A stretch of 64,000 bases of DNA from Flavobacterium pectinovorum (GTDB taxonomy: Bacteria > Bacteroidota > Bacteroidia > Flavobacteriales > Flavobacteriaceae): the NCBI RefSeq assembly GCF_900142715.1, contig NZ_FRBX01000001.1, positions 806,001 through 870,000 on the forward strand, in the 5' to 3' direction. The notes under the pieces are model-generated. The model was given only the letters and a program-made list of their open reading frames with translations. It made no database searches and was not told where the DNA came from. The translations under genes and the position numbers were made by a program. Shown in pieces: positions 27,240 to 38,858 of this stretch (position 1 is its first letter; every line of letters begins with the position of its first letter).

Positions 27240-29177
27240 ATGAAAAAACTATATATCCTAAGCCTGGTATTGAGCTTCACGATTTGTTTTGCTCAGACTA
27301 CCAATTTAAAAAAGGCCGACGCGTTGTTTAAAAATTATTCGTACGCTGATGCGTCAAAAGCATACGAAGAAATTTTGGCAAACATCAAAAATCCTTCGGC
27401 ACAAACTTTAAAAAATGCTGCAGACTCGTATTACTTTATTTCCGATTCAAGAAATGCATTAAAATGGTACAAAAAGTTATATGAAGCCCAAGGGAATAAT
27501 TTAACAGACATCTACTATTTGCGTTATATTCAATCGATGAAAGCCGTAATGGACTATGACGAAGCAAATAGAGTTACCAAAGAATATCTTGATAAAAAAG
27601 GCGATAAAAATGAGATCAACCGATACTTGGTTCAAAAATACCAACTGGACAGTCTTTCAAAATCAAAATCGCTTTATGAAATAAAAAATCTCGCTATAAA
27701 TAGCAGTAAATCTGATTTTGGAACCGCATTTTTTCAGGATAAAATTGTTTTTACCTCTGCAAGAGATACTACAAAATTTAGCGAAAAGTTGTATACCTGG
27801 AACAATCAGCCATTTCTGAATTTATATGTTGCAGAAAGAAACCCGGCCGATGCAAGTTTGTTTAACGAAACGGTATTTTTACCAAACGTTATGTCAAAAT
27901 ATCATGAAGCAACAGCCACATTTGATGCCAGCGGAAAAACAATTTATTATACCACTAATATTGTCAAAAAGAATAAATTGGTTGTAGACGAAACAAAAAC
28001 CAATAATTTTCAAATCGTAAAAGGAACATTAGATGGAAATAAACTGGAAAATCCTCAAAACGTATTTTTTAATAGTAATGAGTATTCAGTTGGGCACCCT
28101 TCTTTAAGTGAAGACGGACAATGGCTTTTCTTTGCATCAGATATGCCAGGGGGAGTTGGTGAAAGTGATTTGTATTTTGTAAAAATTGCAGCAGACGGAA
28201 CAATGAGTTCGCCACAAAACCTGGGACCAAAAATTAATACTATCGGTAATGATGTTTTTCCATATTTCAGTAAAGGAATACTCTATTTTTCTTCAGACGG
28301 ACATTACGGATTAGGAGATCTTGATATTTATGAAAGCAAATTTTTACCTGACGGAAGTTTTTCAAGCCCAAAAAATCTCGGACCTCCAATAAACAGTAAT
28401 AAAGATGATTTTGCTTATATAATTGATAAAACAGGTCATGCAGGATATATGTCTTCCAATAGAGAAGGAGGAAAAGGCGATGATGATATTTATTCCTTTA
28501 TAAAAGGAGATCCGGTTTGCAACCAAACTATTTCCGGAATTGCAATCGACAGAAAAACCAGAAAACCGCTTACAGATGTTACCATTATGGGATACAACTC
28601 TTTCAGCGATGTTTTGGGAGAAGTAAAAACCAATTTTGAAGGTAAATATGCATTGGTAGTTCCGTGCGGAAAAACAGTTAAAATGATAGCAGCAAAACCG
28701 AATTACAGCAGCGACGAAAAAACGGTAGAAACTACAAATGAAAATGAAGGTGAAATTCCGAACATTAATTTCGAACTAAGTAATTATGATGATTTGGTTG
28801 TGAAGAAAAAAGGAGTCGAAAAAGTCGACGTAAACCCAATTTATTTTGATTACGACAAATCTGATATTACCCCTTTGGCAGTTGAAGAATTAACAAAAGT
28901 AGTTTTCGTCATGCAGAAGTTTCCTAATATCCGTATCAAAATTGAATCACATACAGACTCTCGCGGAAAAGACGCTTATAACTTAAAACTTTCAGATAAC
29001 CGAGCAAAATCAACCCGTGATTATCTTATTTCACAAAATATTGATGCTTCTCGAATTGAAAGTGCCATTGGTTATGGCGAAAGCCGATTAATCAATAAAT
29101 GTAAAAATGGAGTAAAATGTACAGATGCAGAACATGTACTAAACAGACGTTCTGATTTTATCATTATCCAAAAATAA
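27240..29177 (+). CDS. OmpA-family protein with TPR, PD40 and carboxypeptidase-regulatory domains
   Basis: A 645-residue cell-envelope protein: signal peptide (cleavage after ICFA), TPR-like helices (about 22-150), WD40/PD40-like beta-propeller strands (about 170-410, including EYSVGHPSLSEDGQWLFFASD and YFSSDGHYGLGDLDIYES), a regulatory-like sandwich (ISGIAIDRKTRKPLTDV), and a C-terminal OmpA peptidoglycan-binding domain (NPIYFDYDKSDI, SHTDSRG, LSDNRAKSTRDYL, NRRSDFII). It starts 11 bp after the sprF-like gene and completes the adhesin-SprF-OmpA set. It probably anchors the complex to peptidoglycan. Confidence 0.94.
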   Translation: MKKLYILSLVLSFTICFAQTTNLKKADALFKNYSYADASKAYEEILANIKNPSAQTLKNAADSYYFISDSRNALKWYKKLYEAQGNNLTDIYYLRYIQSMKAVMDYDEANRVTKEYLDKKGDKNEINRYLVQKYQLDSLSKSKSLYEIKNLAINSSKSDFGTAFFQDKIVFTSARDTTKFSEKLYTWNNQPFLNLYVAERNPADASLFNETVFLPNVMSKYHEATATFDASGKTIYYTTNIVKKNKLVVDETKTNNFQIVKGTLDGNKLENPQNVFFNSNEYSVGHPSLSEDGQWLFFASDMPGGVGESDLYFVKIAADGTMSSPQNLGPKINTIGNDVFPYFSKGILYFSSDGHYGLGDLDIYESKFLPDGSFSSPKNLGPPINSNKDDFAYIIDKTGHAGYMSSNREGGKGDDDIYSFIKGDPVCNQTISGIAIDRKTRKPLTDVTIMGYNSFSDVLGEVKTNFEGKYALVVPCGKTVKMIAAKPNYSSDEKTVETTNENEGEIPNINFELSNYDDLVVKKKGVEKVDVNPIYFDYDKSDITPLAVEELTKVVFVMQKFPNIRIKIESHTDSRGKDAYNLKLSDNRAKSTRDYLISQNIDASRIESAIGYGESRLINKCKNGVKCTDAEHVLNRRSDFIIIQK

Positions 29178-29222
29178 AACCTATTTCTATTTAAAACTTT
29201 TTTATCAGTCCTGATAAATGTT

Positions 29223-29250
29223 AAAACCATTTGGAAGTTGGTTTTTGTTT
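29223..29250 (+). terminator. Terminator after the adhesin-SprF-OmpA locus
   Basis: AAAACCA/TGGTTTT stem with a nine-base loop and a following T-rich stretch, 46 bp after the OmpA-family stop. Shorter than the next one. Confidence 0.55.
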
Positions 29251-29262
29251 GATTCTTTTTAA

Positions 29263-32110
<2,848 letters not shown>

Positions 32111-32125
<15 letters not shown>

Positions 32126-33022
32126 TTTTCCGTCGTTTGTATGTGCTTTATTCTTATCAAAATAAAAGTCAATTCGGCCTAAATTTATTCCGTAACAGCC
32201 CACTTGGTTGACTAATACATTTTCGCCCACTTTGTTTTTTACAATGGTTGGTTTATCCAAAAAAGTATGCGTATGTCCGCCAATAATCAAATCAATATCC
32301 TGAGTTAACGCTGCGAATTTTAAATCAGAAATTTTAGATTCATCTTCTTTGTAGTTATAACCTAAATGCGAAAGACAAATTACCAAATCACATTTTTCTT
32401 CCTTCTTTAATAATTGTGTCATATCCTGTGCAATTTCTACAGGATTATTATATACAGTTTCCTTATACATTTGTTTGTCTACCAAACCTGCAAGCTCAAT
32501 TCCCACACCAAAAACGCCTACTTTAATTCCGTTTTTATTGAAAACTTTGTACGGTTTTACAAGCCCGTTCATTACCGTATTCTTAAAGTCGTAGTTTGAA
32601 TTGATAAACTCAAAAGTTGCATGAGGCATTTGTGCATACAAACCATCAAGACCATTGTCAAAATCATGATTCCCAATAGTTGAGGCATCATATTTCATCA
32701 TACTCATTAATTTAAACTCCAATTCTCCACCATAATAATTAAAGTACGGAGTTCCCTGAAAAATATCGCCCGCATCCAATAAAAGCACATTTGGGTTTTC
32801 TCTGCGAATAGTTTCAATAAGTGCCGCACGACGAGAAACACCGCCTTTATTCGGATTAAGAGGATCATCAGCCGGAAAAGGATCAATATGACTGTGAACA
32901 TCATTTGTATGTAAAACAGTTAAATGCTTAATATCGTTACTTTCAAAACTGCTTAATGATAAACCTAAACTTAATAAGGCAGTACTTGCAGCTGTTTTTT
33001 CGATAAATTCTCTTCTTTTCAT
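32111..33022 (-). CDS. Exported metallophosphatase, N-terminal half of a 5'-nucleotidase
   Basis: A 303-residue calcineurin-like phosphoesterase. It starts MKRREFIEKTAASTALLSLG, a Tat-like twin-arginine signal. Metal-binding motifs are D41/H43 in HTNDVHSH, DAGDIFQGT, GNHDFDNG and GGHTHTF. The family domain usually sits in one protein with a C-terminal substrate-binding domain; here that domain is the separate gene at 33130-33909, transcribed first. I use ATG 33022 because the upstream extension in frame lacks a signal and crosses a repeat. Probably acts on periplasmic nucleotides. Confidence 0.9.
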
Positions 33023-33064
33023 TGTATATATATTTTCAGGAAAGATCTTGTAGTTTGTTTTTTT

Positions 33065-33121
33065 GCCACAAATTGCACGAATTGGCACTAATTTTTTTAA
33101 AATAATTCGTGAATTCGTGGC
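33065..33121. repeat. Imperfect palindromic repeat, AGCCACGAATTCAC family
   Basis: Arms GCCACAAATTGCACGAATT (33065-33083) and AATTCGTGAATTCGTGGC (33104-33121) between the two 5'-nucleotidase genes. The same arm sequence recurs as a perfect palindrome at 56794-56831. Confidence 0.65.
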
Positions 33122-33129
33122 TAACTTTT

Positions 33130-33909
33130 TTATTCTTCAGTAATTCGAATATCTCTTGGAACCGGAATTGTATCAATTTCCTTAAAATAATCAATAAATA
33201 CATTTCGAATTTTATAATTTAAATCAAATTTTTGAACACTTTTAGCAAAGAAAACCATGCTGTCACCGCCATTAGCCAAATAGTCATTTGTGACAACATA
33301 ATAAATTTTATTAAGGTCAAGAGGTTTTCCCTGAATCAAAATGTTTTTTGCGGTCTTGTCTTTTGCAATTGTAAAAGTCATTCCAGACAGTGGCTGTGCT
33401 TTTTGTACCTTAATAATATAAGAAGTTATTTCAAGAATCTGTTCTCCTTTTAATGCCATTACGACCAGACTGTTTTCAAAAGGCATAATTTCAAAAGCAG
33501 TTCTGCTAGTCACATTTCCTTTAGGTAAAACCGCTCTTATTCCGCCATGATTCAGTAAACATAAATCGATACTTTTTTTCTCACGGGCTGTAAAAACAAG
33601 ATTTCCTCTTTCTATACAAACATCAGCCATTAAATTACCAATCGTAGTTTGCCATTTTCCCGTACTTTTATCCAAAGTTTCAGGACAATATGCCAGAACA
33701 CTGTCCAGATCTTTATTAATATGATCTCTATATGGTTTTATGAAATTCTCAATTTCAGGGGTTTCGGCCTGTTTTTCGGTAACTGGAAGCTGCTTCCCTT
33801 CGATTTTTGTTAAGTTGTAGTTTTTGTTACTGCAGGAAACTATAAAAAAAAGTGTTAAGAATATAACAAAAAGTTTTAAAACTCCGTTATACTTTTTTAG
33901 ATTTACCAT
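33130..33909 (-). CDS. 5'-nucleotidase C-terminal domain lipoprotein
   Basis: A 259-residue protein with a lipoprotein signal (hydrophobic run, then FIVSC as lipobox). The rest is the 5'-nucleotidase substrate-binding domain: ETLDKSTGKWQTTIGNLMADV, LLNHGGIRA (the GGIR loop binds the nucleoside), GNVTSRTAFEIMPFENSLVV, and YYVVTNDYLANGGDSM. It lies just upstream of the metallophosphatase gene, 107 bp away on the same strand, so the two probably cooperate as a split enzyme at the periplasmic face of a membrane. Confidence 0.9.
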   Translation of the reverse strand: MVNLKKYNGVLKLFVIFLTLFFIVSCSNKNYNLTKIEGKQLPVTEKQAETPEIENFIKPYRDHINKDLDSVLAYCPETLDKSTGKWQTTIGNLMADVCIERGNLVFTAREKKSIDLCLLNHGGIRAVLPKGNVTSRTAFEIMPFENSLVVMALKGEQILEITSYIIKVQKAQPLSGMTFTIAKDKTAKNILIQGKPLDLNKIYYVVTNDYLANGGDSMVFFAKSVQKFDLNYKIRNVFIDYFKEIDTIPVPRDIRITEE

Positions 33910-33955
33910 CTTAAATGCGACTTAAATAATTAATTTTGTAATTTGTAAAAGTACT

Positions 33956-34468
33956 ATGTTTTTAAATTATATAAAGGAATTTTTTGTAAAAAAATCATTA
34001 AAAAATAACTTACATAAAGTAAAAAACGAAGTATTTACAAGTAATATACAAACAATTGGATTGCTGGTTGATGAAAGTAAAATTCGATATTCTAAAGAGT
34101 TAATTAACGAATTAATCTTAAAAGGAATTAAACCGGAGAACATAAAAATTGTTCAGTATAGAGGCAAATTAAAGAAGAAAAAAACGTATTCAGAAACTAC
34201 TTTTGGTAAAAAACATATCAATTGGAAAGGCAGAATTACGGTAGATTTCTTAAATGAATTTGTCGAGACAGAATTTGACCTTTTGATTAGTTATTATGAA
34301 GTTGAAAAACCAATTTTGATGATGATAACCAGCAAATCAAAAGCGAAGTTTAAAGTCGGGTTTGCATCAGTCGATGAAAAATTAAATCGATGGATGATAA
34401 ATACTGATTTAGAGAATTATAAACTTTTCATTTCCGAATTGTTTAAGTATTTAAAAAGTATAAAATAA
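33956..34468 (+). CDS. DUF6913-like protein
   Basis: A 170-residue basic soluble protein with a two-layer alpha/beta look: IQTIGLLVDESKIRYSKELINELI, FVETEFDLLISYYEVEKPILMMITSKSKAKFKVGFA. I associate this with DUF6913, a Bacteroidota family commonly placed directly before dapA, from memory. No signal peptide, no recognisable active site. It starts 46 bp from the divergent 5'-nucleotidase gene and ends 14 bp before dapA, so it is probably cotranscribed with it. Confidence 0.75.
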   Translation: MFLNYIKEFFVKKSLKNNLHKVKNEVFTSNIQTIGLLVDESKIRYSKELINELILKGIKPENIKIVQYRGKLKKKKTYSETTFGKKHINWKGRITVDFLNEFVETEFDLLISYYEVEKPILMMITSKSKAKFKVGFASVDEKLNRWMINTDLENYKLFISELFKYLKSIK

Positions 34469-34482
34469 ATTATAAATAGAAT

Positions 34483-35376
34483 ATGCAATCATTAATAGGA
34501 ACAGGCGTTGCACTTGTAACACCATTTAAAAAAGATTTCTCAATTGATTTTGAAGCGTTACAGCGAATAGTAAATTTTTCGATTGATGGAGGAGTTGAAT
34601 ATCTTGTAGTAATGGGAACAACGGCAGAAAATGCTACCCTGACACAAGACGAAAAAGAACAGGTAATTAATGCGGTAATTGATATCAATAAGGGAAGATT
34701 GCCAATTGTACTTGGTGTTGGAGGAAACAATACTATGCAGGTTGTAGAAGAATTAAAAACAAGAGATTTTTCTGCTTTTGAAGCTATTCTGTCTGTTTCA
34801 CCATATTATAATAAACCAACTCAGGAAGGTATTTATCAGCATTTTAAGGCTGTTGCCGAAGCGTCTCCAATTCCGGTAATTTTATATAATGTACCAGGAA
34901 GAACGTCAAGTAATATGCTGCCATCGACAGTAGTACGTCTTGCCAAAGATTTTGACAATGTAGTGGCTATAAAAGAAGCTGCCGGAGATGTTGTGCAGGC
35001 AATGCAATTAATAAAAAATGCGCCAAAAGATTTTCTTGTGATTTCAGGAGATGATATGATCGCTTTACCAATTGTTTTAGCGGGTGGAGCAGGTGTAATT
35101 TCCGTAATCGGGCAAGGTTTTCCTAAAGAATTTTCAGAAATGATTCGTTTAGGACTTAATAAAAAAGTAAATGAAGCGTTTAAAACACAATACTTTTTAT
35201 CAGATTGTATTGATATGATTTTCGAACAGGGAAATCCTGCAGGAATCAAACAAGTGTTTCAAGCCCTTGGTATTGCTGAGAATACAGTACGTTTGCCATT
35301 AGTTTCTGTAGACGATTCGTTGGCAAACAGATTAAACGAATTTGTAAAACACAGCATCAAAGTAGAGCAGGATTAA
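34483..35376 (+). CDS. dapA: 4-hydroxy-tetrahydrodipicolinate synthase
   Basis: A 297-residue TIM-barrel aldolase that condenses pyruvate with aspartate semialdehyde, the first committed step of lysine and diaminopimelate synthesis. Schiff-base lysine K164 is in VAIKEAAGD, the proton-relay tyrosine Y135 in [10 protein letters not shown], and the substrate loop GTTAENATL is normal. The C-terminal region ([17 protein letters not shown]) matches the family. A 14-bp gap to the upstream DUF6913 gene suggests cotranscription; bamD downstream has its own promoter. Confidence 0.97.
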   Translation: MQSLIGTGVALVTPFKKDFSIDFEALQRIVNFSIDGGVEYLVVMGTTAENATLTQDEKEQVINAVIDINKGRLPIVLGVGGNNTMQVVEELKTRDFSAFEAILSVSPYYNKPTQEGIYQHFKAVAEASPIPVILYNVPGRTSSNMLPSTVVRLAKDFDNVVAIKEAAGDVVQAMQLIKNAPKDFLVISGDDMIALPIVLAGGAGVISVIGQGFPKEFSEMIRLGLNKKVNEAFKTQYFLSDCIDMIFEQGNPAGIKQVFQALGIAENTVRLPLVSVDDSLANRLNEFVKHSIKVEQD

Positions 35377-35403
35377 GGGTATTTTAATATACCAAAAAAT
35401 ATT

Positions 35404-35433
35404 TTGTAGTAGCTAAATTAATAACTAAATTTG
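35404..35433 (+). promoter_or_regulatory. Bacteroidota promoter of the bamD operon
   Basis: TTG at 35404-35406, exactly 19 bases, TAAATTTG at 35426-35433: a perfect TTG-N19-TAnnTTTG. A small hairpin (CACCG/CGGTG, about 35435-35450) follows in the leader, before the bamD ATG at 35501. Confidence 0.8.
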
Positions 35434-35500
35434 CCACCGGAACTTCGGTGTGATTTTGCTTTGGCACAATTGTCTAAGAAATCATAATAAAAGTAAGAAA

Positions 35501-36295
35501 ATGAAAAAAATAGTATCTCTATTAATTGTTGTTGTCCTTTTTTGTTCTTGTAGTGATTACCAAAAAGCATTGAAAAATGAAGATGTTGCGGCAAAATTTG
35601 AAATAGCAACAAAAATGTATGAGGCAGGTAAATATAATAAAGCTATTCGTCTTTTTGAGCAACTAGCGCCAACATATAGAGGTAAACCTCAGGCAGAGAA
35701 ATTGTTTTATATGTTTTCTCAGTCGTATTATAAAACAAAACAATATTATTTGGCCGGTTATCAGTTTGAAAGTTTTGTTTCTGGGTATCCACGAAGCGAA
35801 AAAGTTCAGGAAGCAGCATTTTTAGGAGCTTTCAGCTATTCAAAATTATCACCAATTTATAGCCTGGATCAAACAGATACAGTAAAAGCCTTAGAGAAAT
35901 TACAGGCTTTTATAGACAATTATCCAAATTCAGAATATCTTCCTCAGGCAAATGCAGCTGTACAGATTTTGAACGGTAAACTTGAGAAAAAAGCATACGA
36001 AAATGCAAAAGGGTATAATACGATTTCAGATTATAAATCGGCATTAATTGCGTTTGATAATTTTATCGCTGATTTTCCCGGAACACCTTTTAAAGAAGAT
36101 GCATTGTTTTACAAATACGATTCAGCATACCAATTAGCAATAAATAGTGTTCCCTCAAAAATGCAGGAACGTTTAAATGTTGCCAAAGCAGCTTACAATA
36201 ACTTAATTAAGTTTAACAGCGCTACAAAATACAAAAAACAGGCAGACGAAATGAATGCCAGAGTTGAAACTGATTTACAAAAATTTACTAAATAA
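35501..36295 (+). CDS. bamD: Outer-membrane assembly lipoprotein BamD
   Basis: A 264-residue lipoprotein: MKKIVSLLIVVVLFCSCSDY carries the lipobox (FCSC). TPR helices follow, including KMYEAGKYNKAIRLFEQLAP and FVSGYPRSEKVQEAAFL. BamD works with BamA to insert beta-barrel proteins into the outer membrane. The frame extends upstream to 35450, but the ATG at 35501 begins the signal sequence. rpoZ begins 9 bp later and coaBC 9 bp after that, a common order in Flavobacteriia. Confidence 0.93.
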   Translation: MKKIVSLLIVVVLFCSCSDYQKALKNEDVAAKFEIATKMYEAGKYNKAIRLFEQLAPTYRGKPQAEKLFYMFSQSYYKTKQYYLAGYQFESFVSGYPRSEKVQEAAFLGAFSYSKLSPIYSLDQTDTVKALEKLQAFIDNYPNSEYLPQANAAVQILNGKLEKKAYENAKGYNTISDYKSALIAFDNFIADFPGTPFKEDALFYKYDSAYQLAINSVPSKMQERLNVAKAAYNNLIKFNSATKYKKQADEMNARVETDLQKFTK

Positions 36296-36304
36296 AATAA
36301 AGTC

Positions 36305-36622
36305 ATGGATTTAAAAAAGACGAATGCTCCTGTAAATACAATAACATACAATAAAACAGTTATTGAAGAGCCAACAGGAAATGTGTATGAAGCAATTACC
36401 ATTATGGCTAAAAGAGCAAACCAAATTAATTCTGAAATTAAAAAAGAATTAACTGAAAAATTAGAAGAGTTTGCTACTTATAATGACAGTCTTGAAGAAG
36501 TTTTTGAAAATAAAGAACAAATTGAAGTTTCTAAATTTTACGAAAAATTGCCTAAACCACACGCTTTAGCTGTTCAGGAATGGTTAGACGGTAAAACTTA
36601 CCACAGAAGTTCAAACAAATAA
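36305..36622 (+). CDS. rpoZ: RNA polymerase omega subunit
   Basis: A 105-residue omega-type protein that helps assemble the beta' subunit. Recognisable by NVYEAITIMAKRANQINSEIKKEL and the region up to a C-terminal LPKPHALAVQEWLDGK, as in Bacteroidota omega (often named DNA-directed RNA polymerase subunit omega or RpoZ-like). It lies between bamD and coaBC with 9-bp gaps either side, mirroring the rpoZ-coaBC linkage in other bacteria. Confidence 0.88.
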   Translation: MDLKKTNAPVNTITYNKTVIEEPTGNVYEAITIMAKRANQINSEIKKELTEKLEEFATYNDSLEEVFENKEQIEVSKFYEKLPKPHALAVQEWLDGKTYHRSSNK

Positions 36623-36631
36623 TACAGTATA

Positions 36632-37840
36632 ATGTCAGTTTTAAACGGAAAAAAAATTTTACTGGGAGTTTCTGGTGGAATTGCAGCGTATAAAACAGCC
36701 ACATTAGTACGACTCTTTATAAAAGCAGGTGCACATGTCCAAGTGATAATGACACCTGCTTCTAAGGATTTTGTAACTCCACTTACGTTATCTACGTTAT
36801 CAAAAAATCCTGTACACTCTACTTTTTTTAATGAGGATGATCAAGATGCAGTTTGGAACAATCATGTTGAATTAGGTCTTTGGGCTGATTTAATGATAGT
36901 TGCTCCCGCAACTGCCAATACATTATCTAAGATGGCAACAGGAAACTGTGATAATCTTTTAATTGCTACTTATTTATCGGCTAAGTGTCCTGTTTATTTT
37001 GCTCCGGCAATGGATCTGGATATGTACAAACATCCTTCAACACTATCGAGTTTTAAGGCTTTAAAGCAATTTGGTAACGTTATGATTCCTGCAGAAAATG
37101 GCGAATTGGCCAGCGGTTTATCCGGAGAGGGAAGAATGGCAGAACCTGAAAATATCATTGCTTTTCTTGAAGCTGATCTGGAAAGTAAGTTGCCATTAAA
37201 AGGAAAAAAAATACTAATAACAGCCGGCCCAACATATGAAGCAATAGATCCTGTACGTTTTATAGGTAATCATTCTTCTGGAAAAATGGGATTTGATATT
37301 GCAAATGCCGCAGCCAATTTGGGGGCTCAGGTTATTTTAGTTTCGGGACCAACACATTTTAAGGCAAAAAATACTTCAATTGAAGTGGTAAACGTAGTTT
37401 CTGCACAAGAAATGTACGATGCCTGTCATGCACATTACAACGATGCAGATGTTGCGATTGCTGCTGCTGCCGTTGCTGATTATAAACCTAAAACAGTTGC
37501 TCTTCAAAAGATTAAGAAAGCTGCTAATGAATTTTCGATTGAACTCGAAAAAACAAAAGATATTCTGCAATCATTGGGAGCCATTAAAAAAAATCAGTTT
37601 TTAATTGGATTTGCTTTAGAGACCGAAAATGAAATTGAAAATGCTAAGTTGAAAATTCAGAAAAAAAACTTAGATTTGATAGTTCTTAATTCTTTGCAGG
37701 ATGAAGGCGCAGGTTTTAAAAAAGAAACCAATAAAGTTACCTTTATTGATAAAGATTTTAAAATTGAACCAATGGAATTAAAAACAAAAGAATCGGTTGC
37801 GGTTGATATTTTAAATAAAGTAATTTTACATTTTTCTTAA
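36632..37840 (+). CDS. coaBC: Bifunctional phosphopantothenoylcysteine decarboxylase/phosphopantothenate-cysteine ligase
   Basis: A 402-residue two-domain enzyme for two successive steps of coenzyme A synthesis. The N-terminal flavoprotein CoaC domain has GVSGGIAAYK, the conserved NHVELG, APATANTLSKMATG and PAMDLDMY. The C-terminal CoaB domain (from about 188) has ITAGPTYEAIDPVRFIGNHSSGKMG, AAAVADYKP and the KIKK segment. coaE, the last CoA step, is also in this window (43385), though not adjacent. Confidence 0.97.
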   Translation: MSVLNGKKILLGVSGGIAAYKTATLVRLFIKAGAHVQVIMTPASKDFVTPLTLSTLSKNPVHSTFFNEDDQDAVWNNHVELGLWADLMIVAPATANTLSKMATGNCDNLLIATYLSAKCPVYFAPAMDLDMYKHPSTLSSFKALKQFGNVMIPAENGELASGLSGEGRMAEPENIIAFLEADLESKLPLKGKKILITAGPTYEAIDPVRFIGNHSSGKMGFDIANAAANLGAQVILVSGPTHFKAKNTSIEVVNVVSAQEMYDACHAHYNDADVAIAAAAVADYKPKTVALQKIKKAANEFSIELEKTKDILQSLGAIKKNQFLIGFALETENEIENAKLKIQKKNLDLIVLNSLQDEGAGFKKETNKVTFIDKDFKIEPMELKTKESVAVDILNKVILHFS

Positions 37841-37916
37841 ATACCACAGATTTTTTAATCAAAAAACGGAATAAGAATAGCTAAATCGAATTTCGATAAA
37901 GCAAACATTACCTTGT

Positions 37917-38804
37917 ATGAACAATAGAATAGTTACTCTTTTAGTATTTTTAATATTTGGCTTTGCCCAGGCGCAACAGCTAAATTGTACTGTAACTATA
38001 AATACTGAAAGACTCCCAAACCCTAATCAACAGGTTTTTAAAACACTTCAGACCTCATTATCTGAATTTGTAAATAAAACAGACTGGACAGGAGCGCTTT
38101 TAAAACAAAATGAAAGAATTAATTGCTCAATGTATATTACACTTTCGTCAAATAGTTCAGACCAGTTTACAGGTACAATTCAGGTACAATCTTCCAGATT
38201 AATTTATAATTCGACATATTCTTCGCCTGTCTTAAATTATAATGATAAGGACTTTAATTTTACTTATACAGAGTATCAGCCTTTATTGTTTAATCCAACT
38301 ACATTTGAATCAAATTTAGTATCTGTTATCTCTTTTTATAGCTATATAATTTTGGGATTAGATGCCGATACTTTTCAAATGGGCGCCGGAAGTCCGTATT
38401 TTGAAACTGCTCAAAATATTGCCAACGTTGCACAGCAAGGAGGTTCTAAAGGCTGGAGCCAGACTGATGGACTTCAAAATCGTTATTATTTAATAAATGA
38501 TTTGGTTTCACCAACATATAGTGATTTGCGTCAAACTAGTTTTTTATATCACACAGGATTGGATAATATGACTGTTGATTTAAAAACATCAAAAGAAAAA
38601 GTGAAATCATCTATAGCACTAATAGGGAAATTAAACTCAGTTAAGCCAAATGCTTTTTTAACCCGGGTATTTTTTGATGCTAAATCAGATGAAATTGTTT
38701 CTATTTTTTCTGGTGGGCCAAGTATTTCGGTTACAGATTTAACAGACGTTTTGAATAAGGTTTCGCCATTAAATTCTACTAAATGGTCACAAATTAAATT
38801 TTAA
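37917..38804 (+). CDS. DUF4835/PorD-like T9SS-associated protein
   Basis: A 295-residue exported protein: signal peptide to FAQAQ, then LNCTVTINTERLPNPNQQVFKTLQTSLSEFVNKT. This opening and the later YEFxxYLILGxDADTF-like block (here SYIILGLDADTFQMGAGSPYF) define DUF4835, whose Porphyromonas gingivalis member is PorD, reported among T9SS-related proteins. It lies between coaBC (76 bp) and recN (54 bp), a conserved flavobacterial position. Its biochemical role is not established. Confidence 0.87.
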   Translation: MNNRIVTLLVFLIFGFAQAQQLNCTVTINTERLPNPNQQVFKTLQTSLSEFVNKTDWTGALLKQNERINCSMYITLSSNSSDQFTGTIQVQSSRLIYNSTYSSPVLNYNDKDFNFTYTEYQPLLFNPTTFESNLVSVISFYSYIILGLDADTFQMGAGSPYFETAQNIANVAQQGGSKGWSQTDGLQNRYYLINDLVSPTYSDLRQTSFLYHTGLDNMTVDLKTSKEKVKSSIALIGKLNSVKPNAFLTRVFFDAKSDEIVSIFSGGPSISVTDLTDVLNKVSPLNSTKWSQIKF

Positions 38805-38858
38805 TTGACTTTTCAATTTTAACTTTATTCATTAATTTTATTTTCACATATTTATCCT

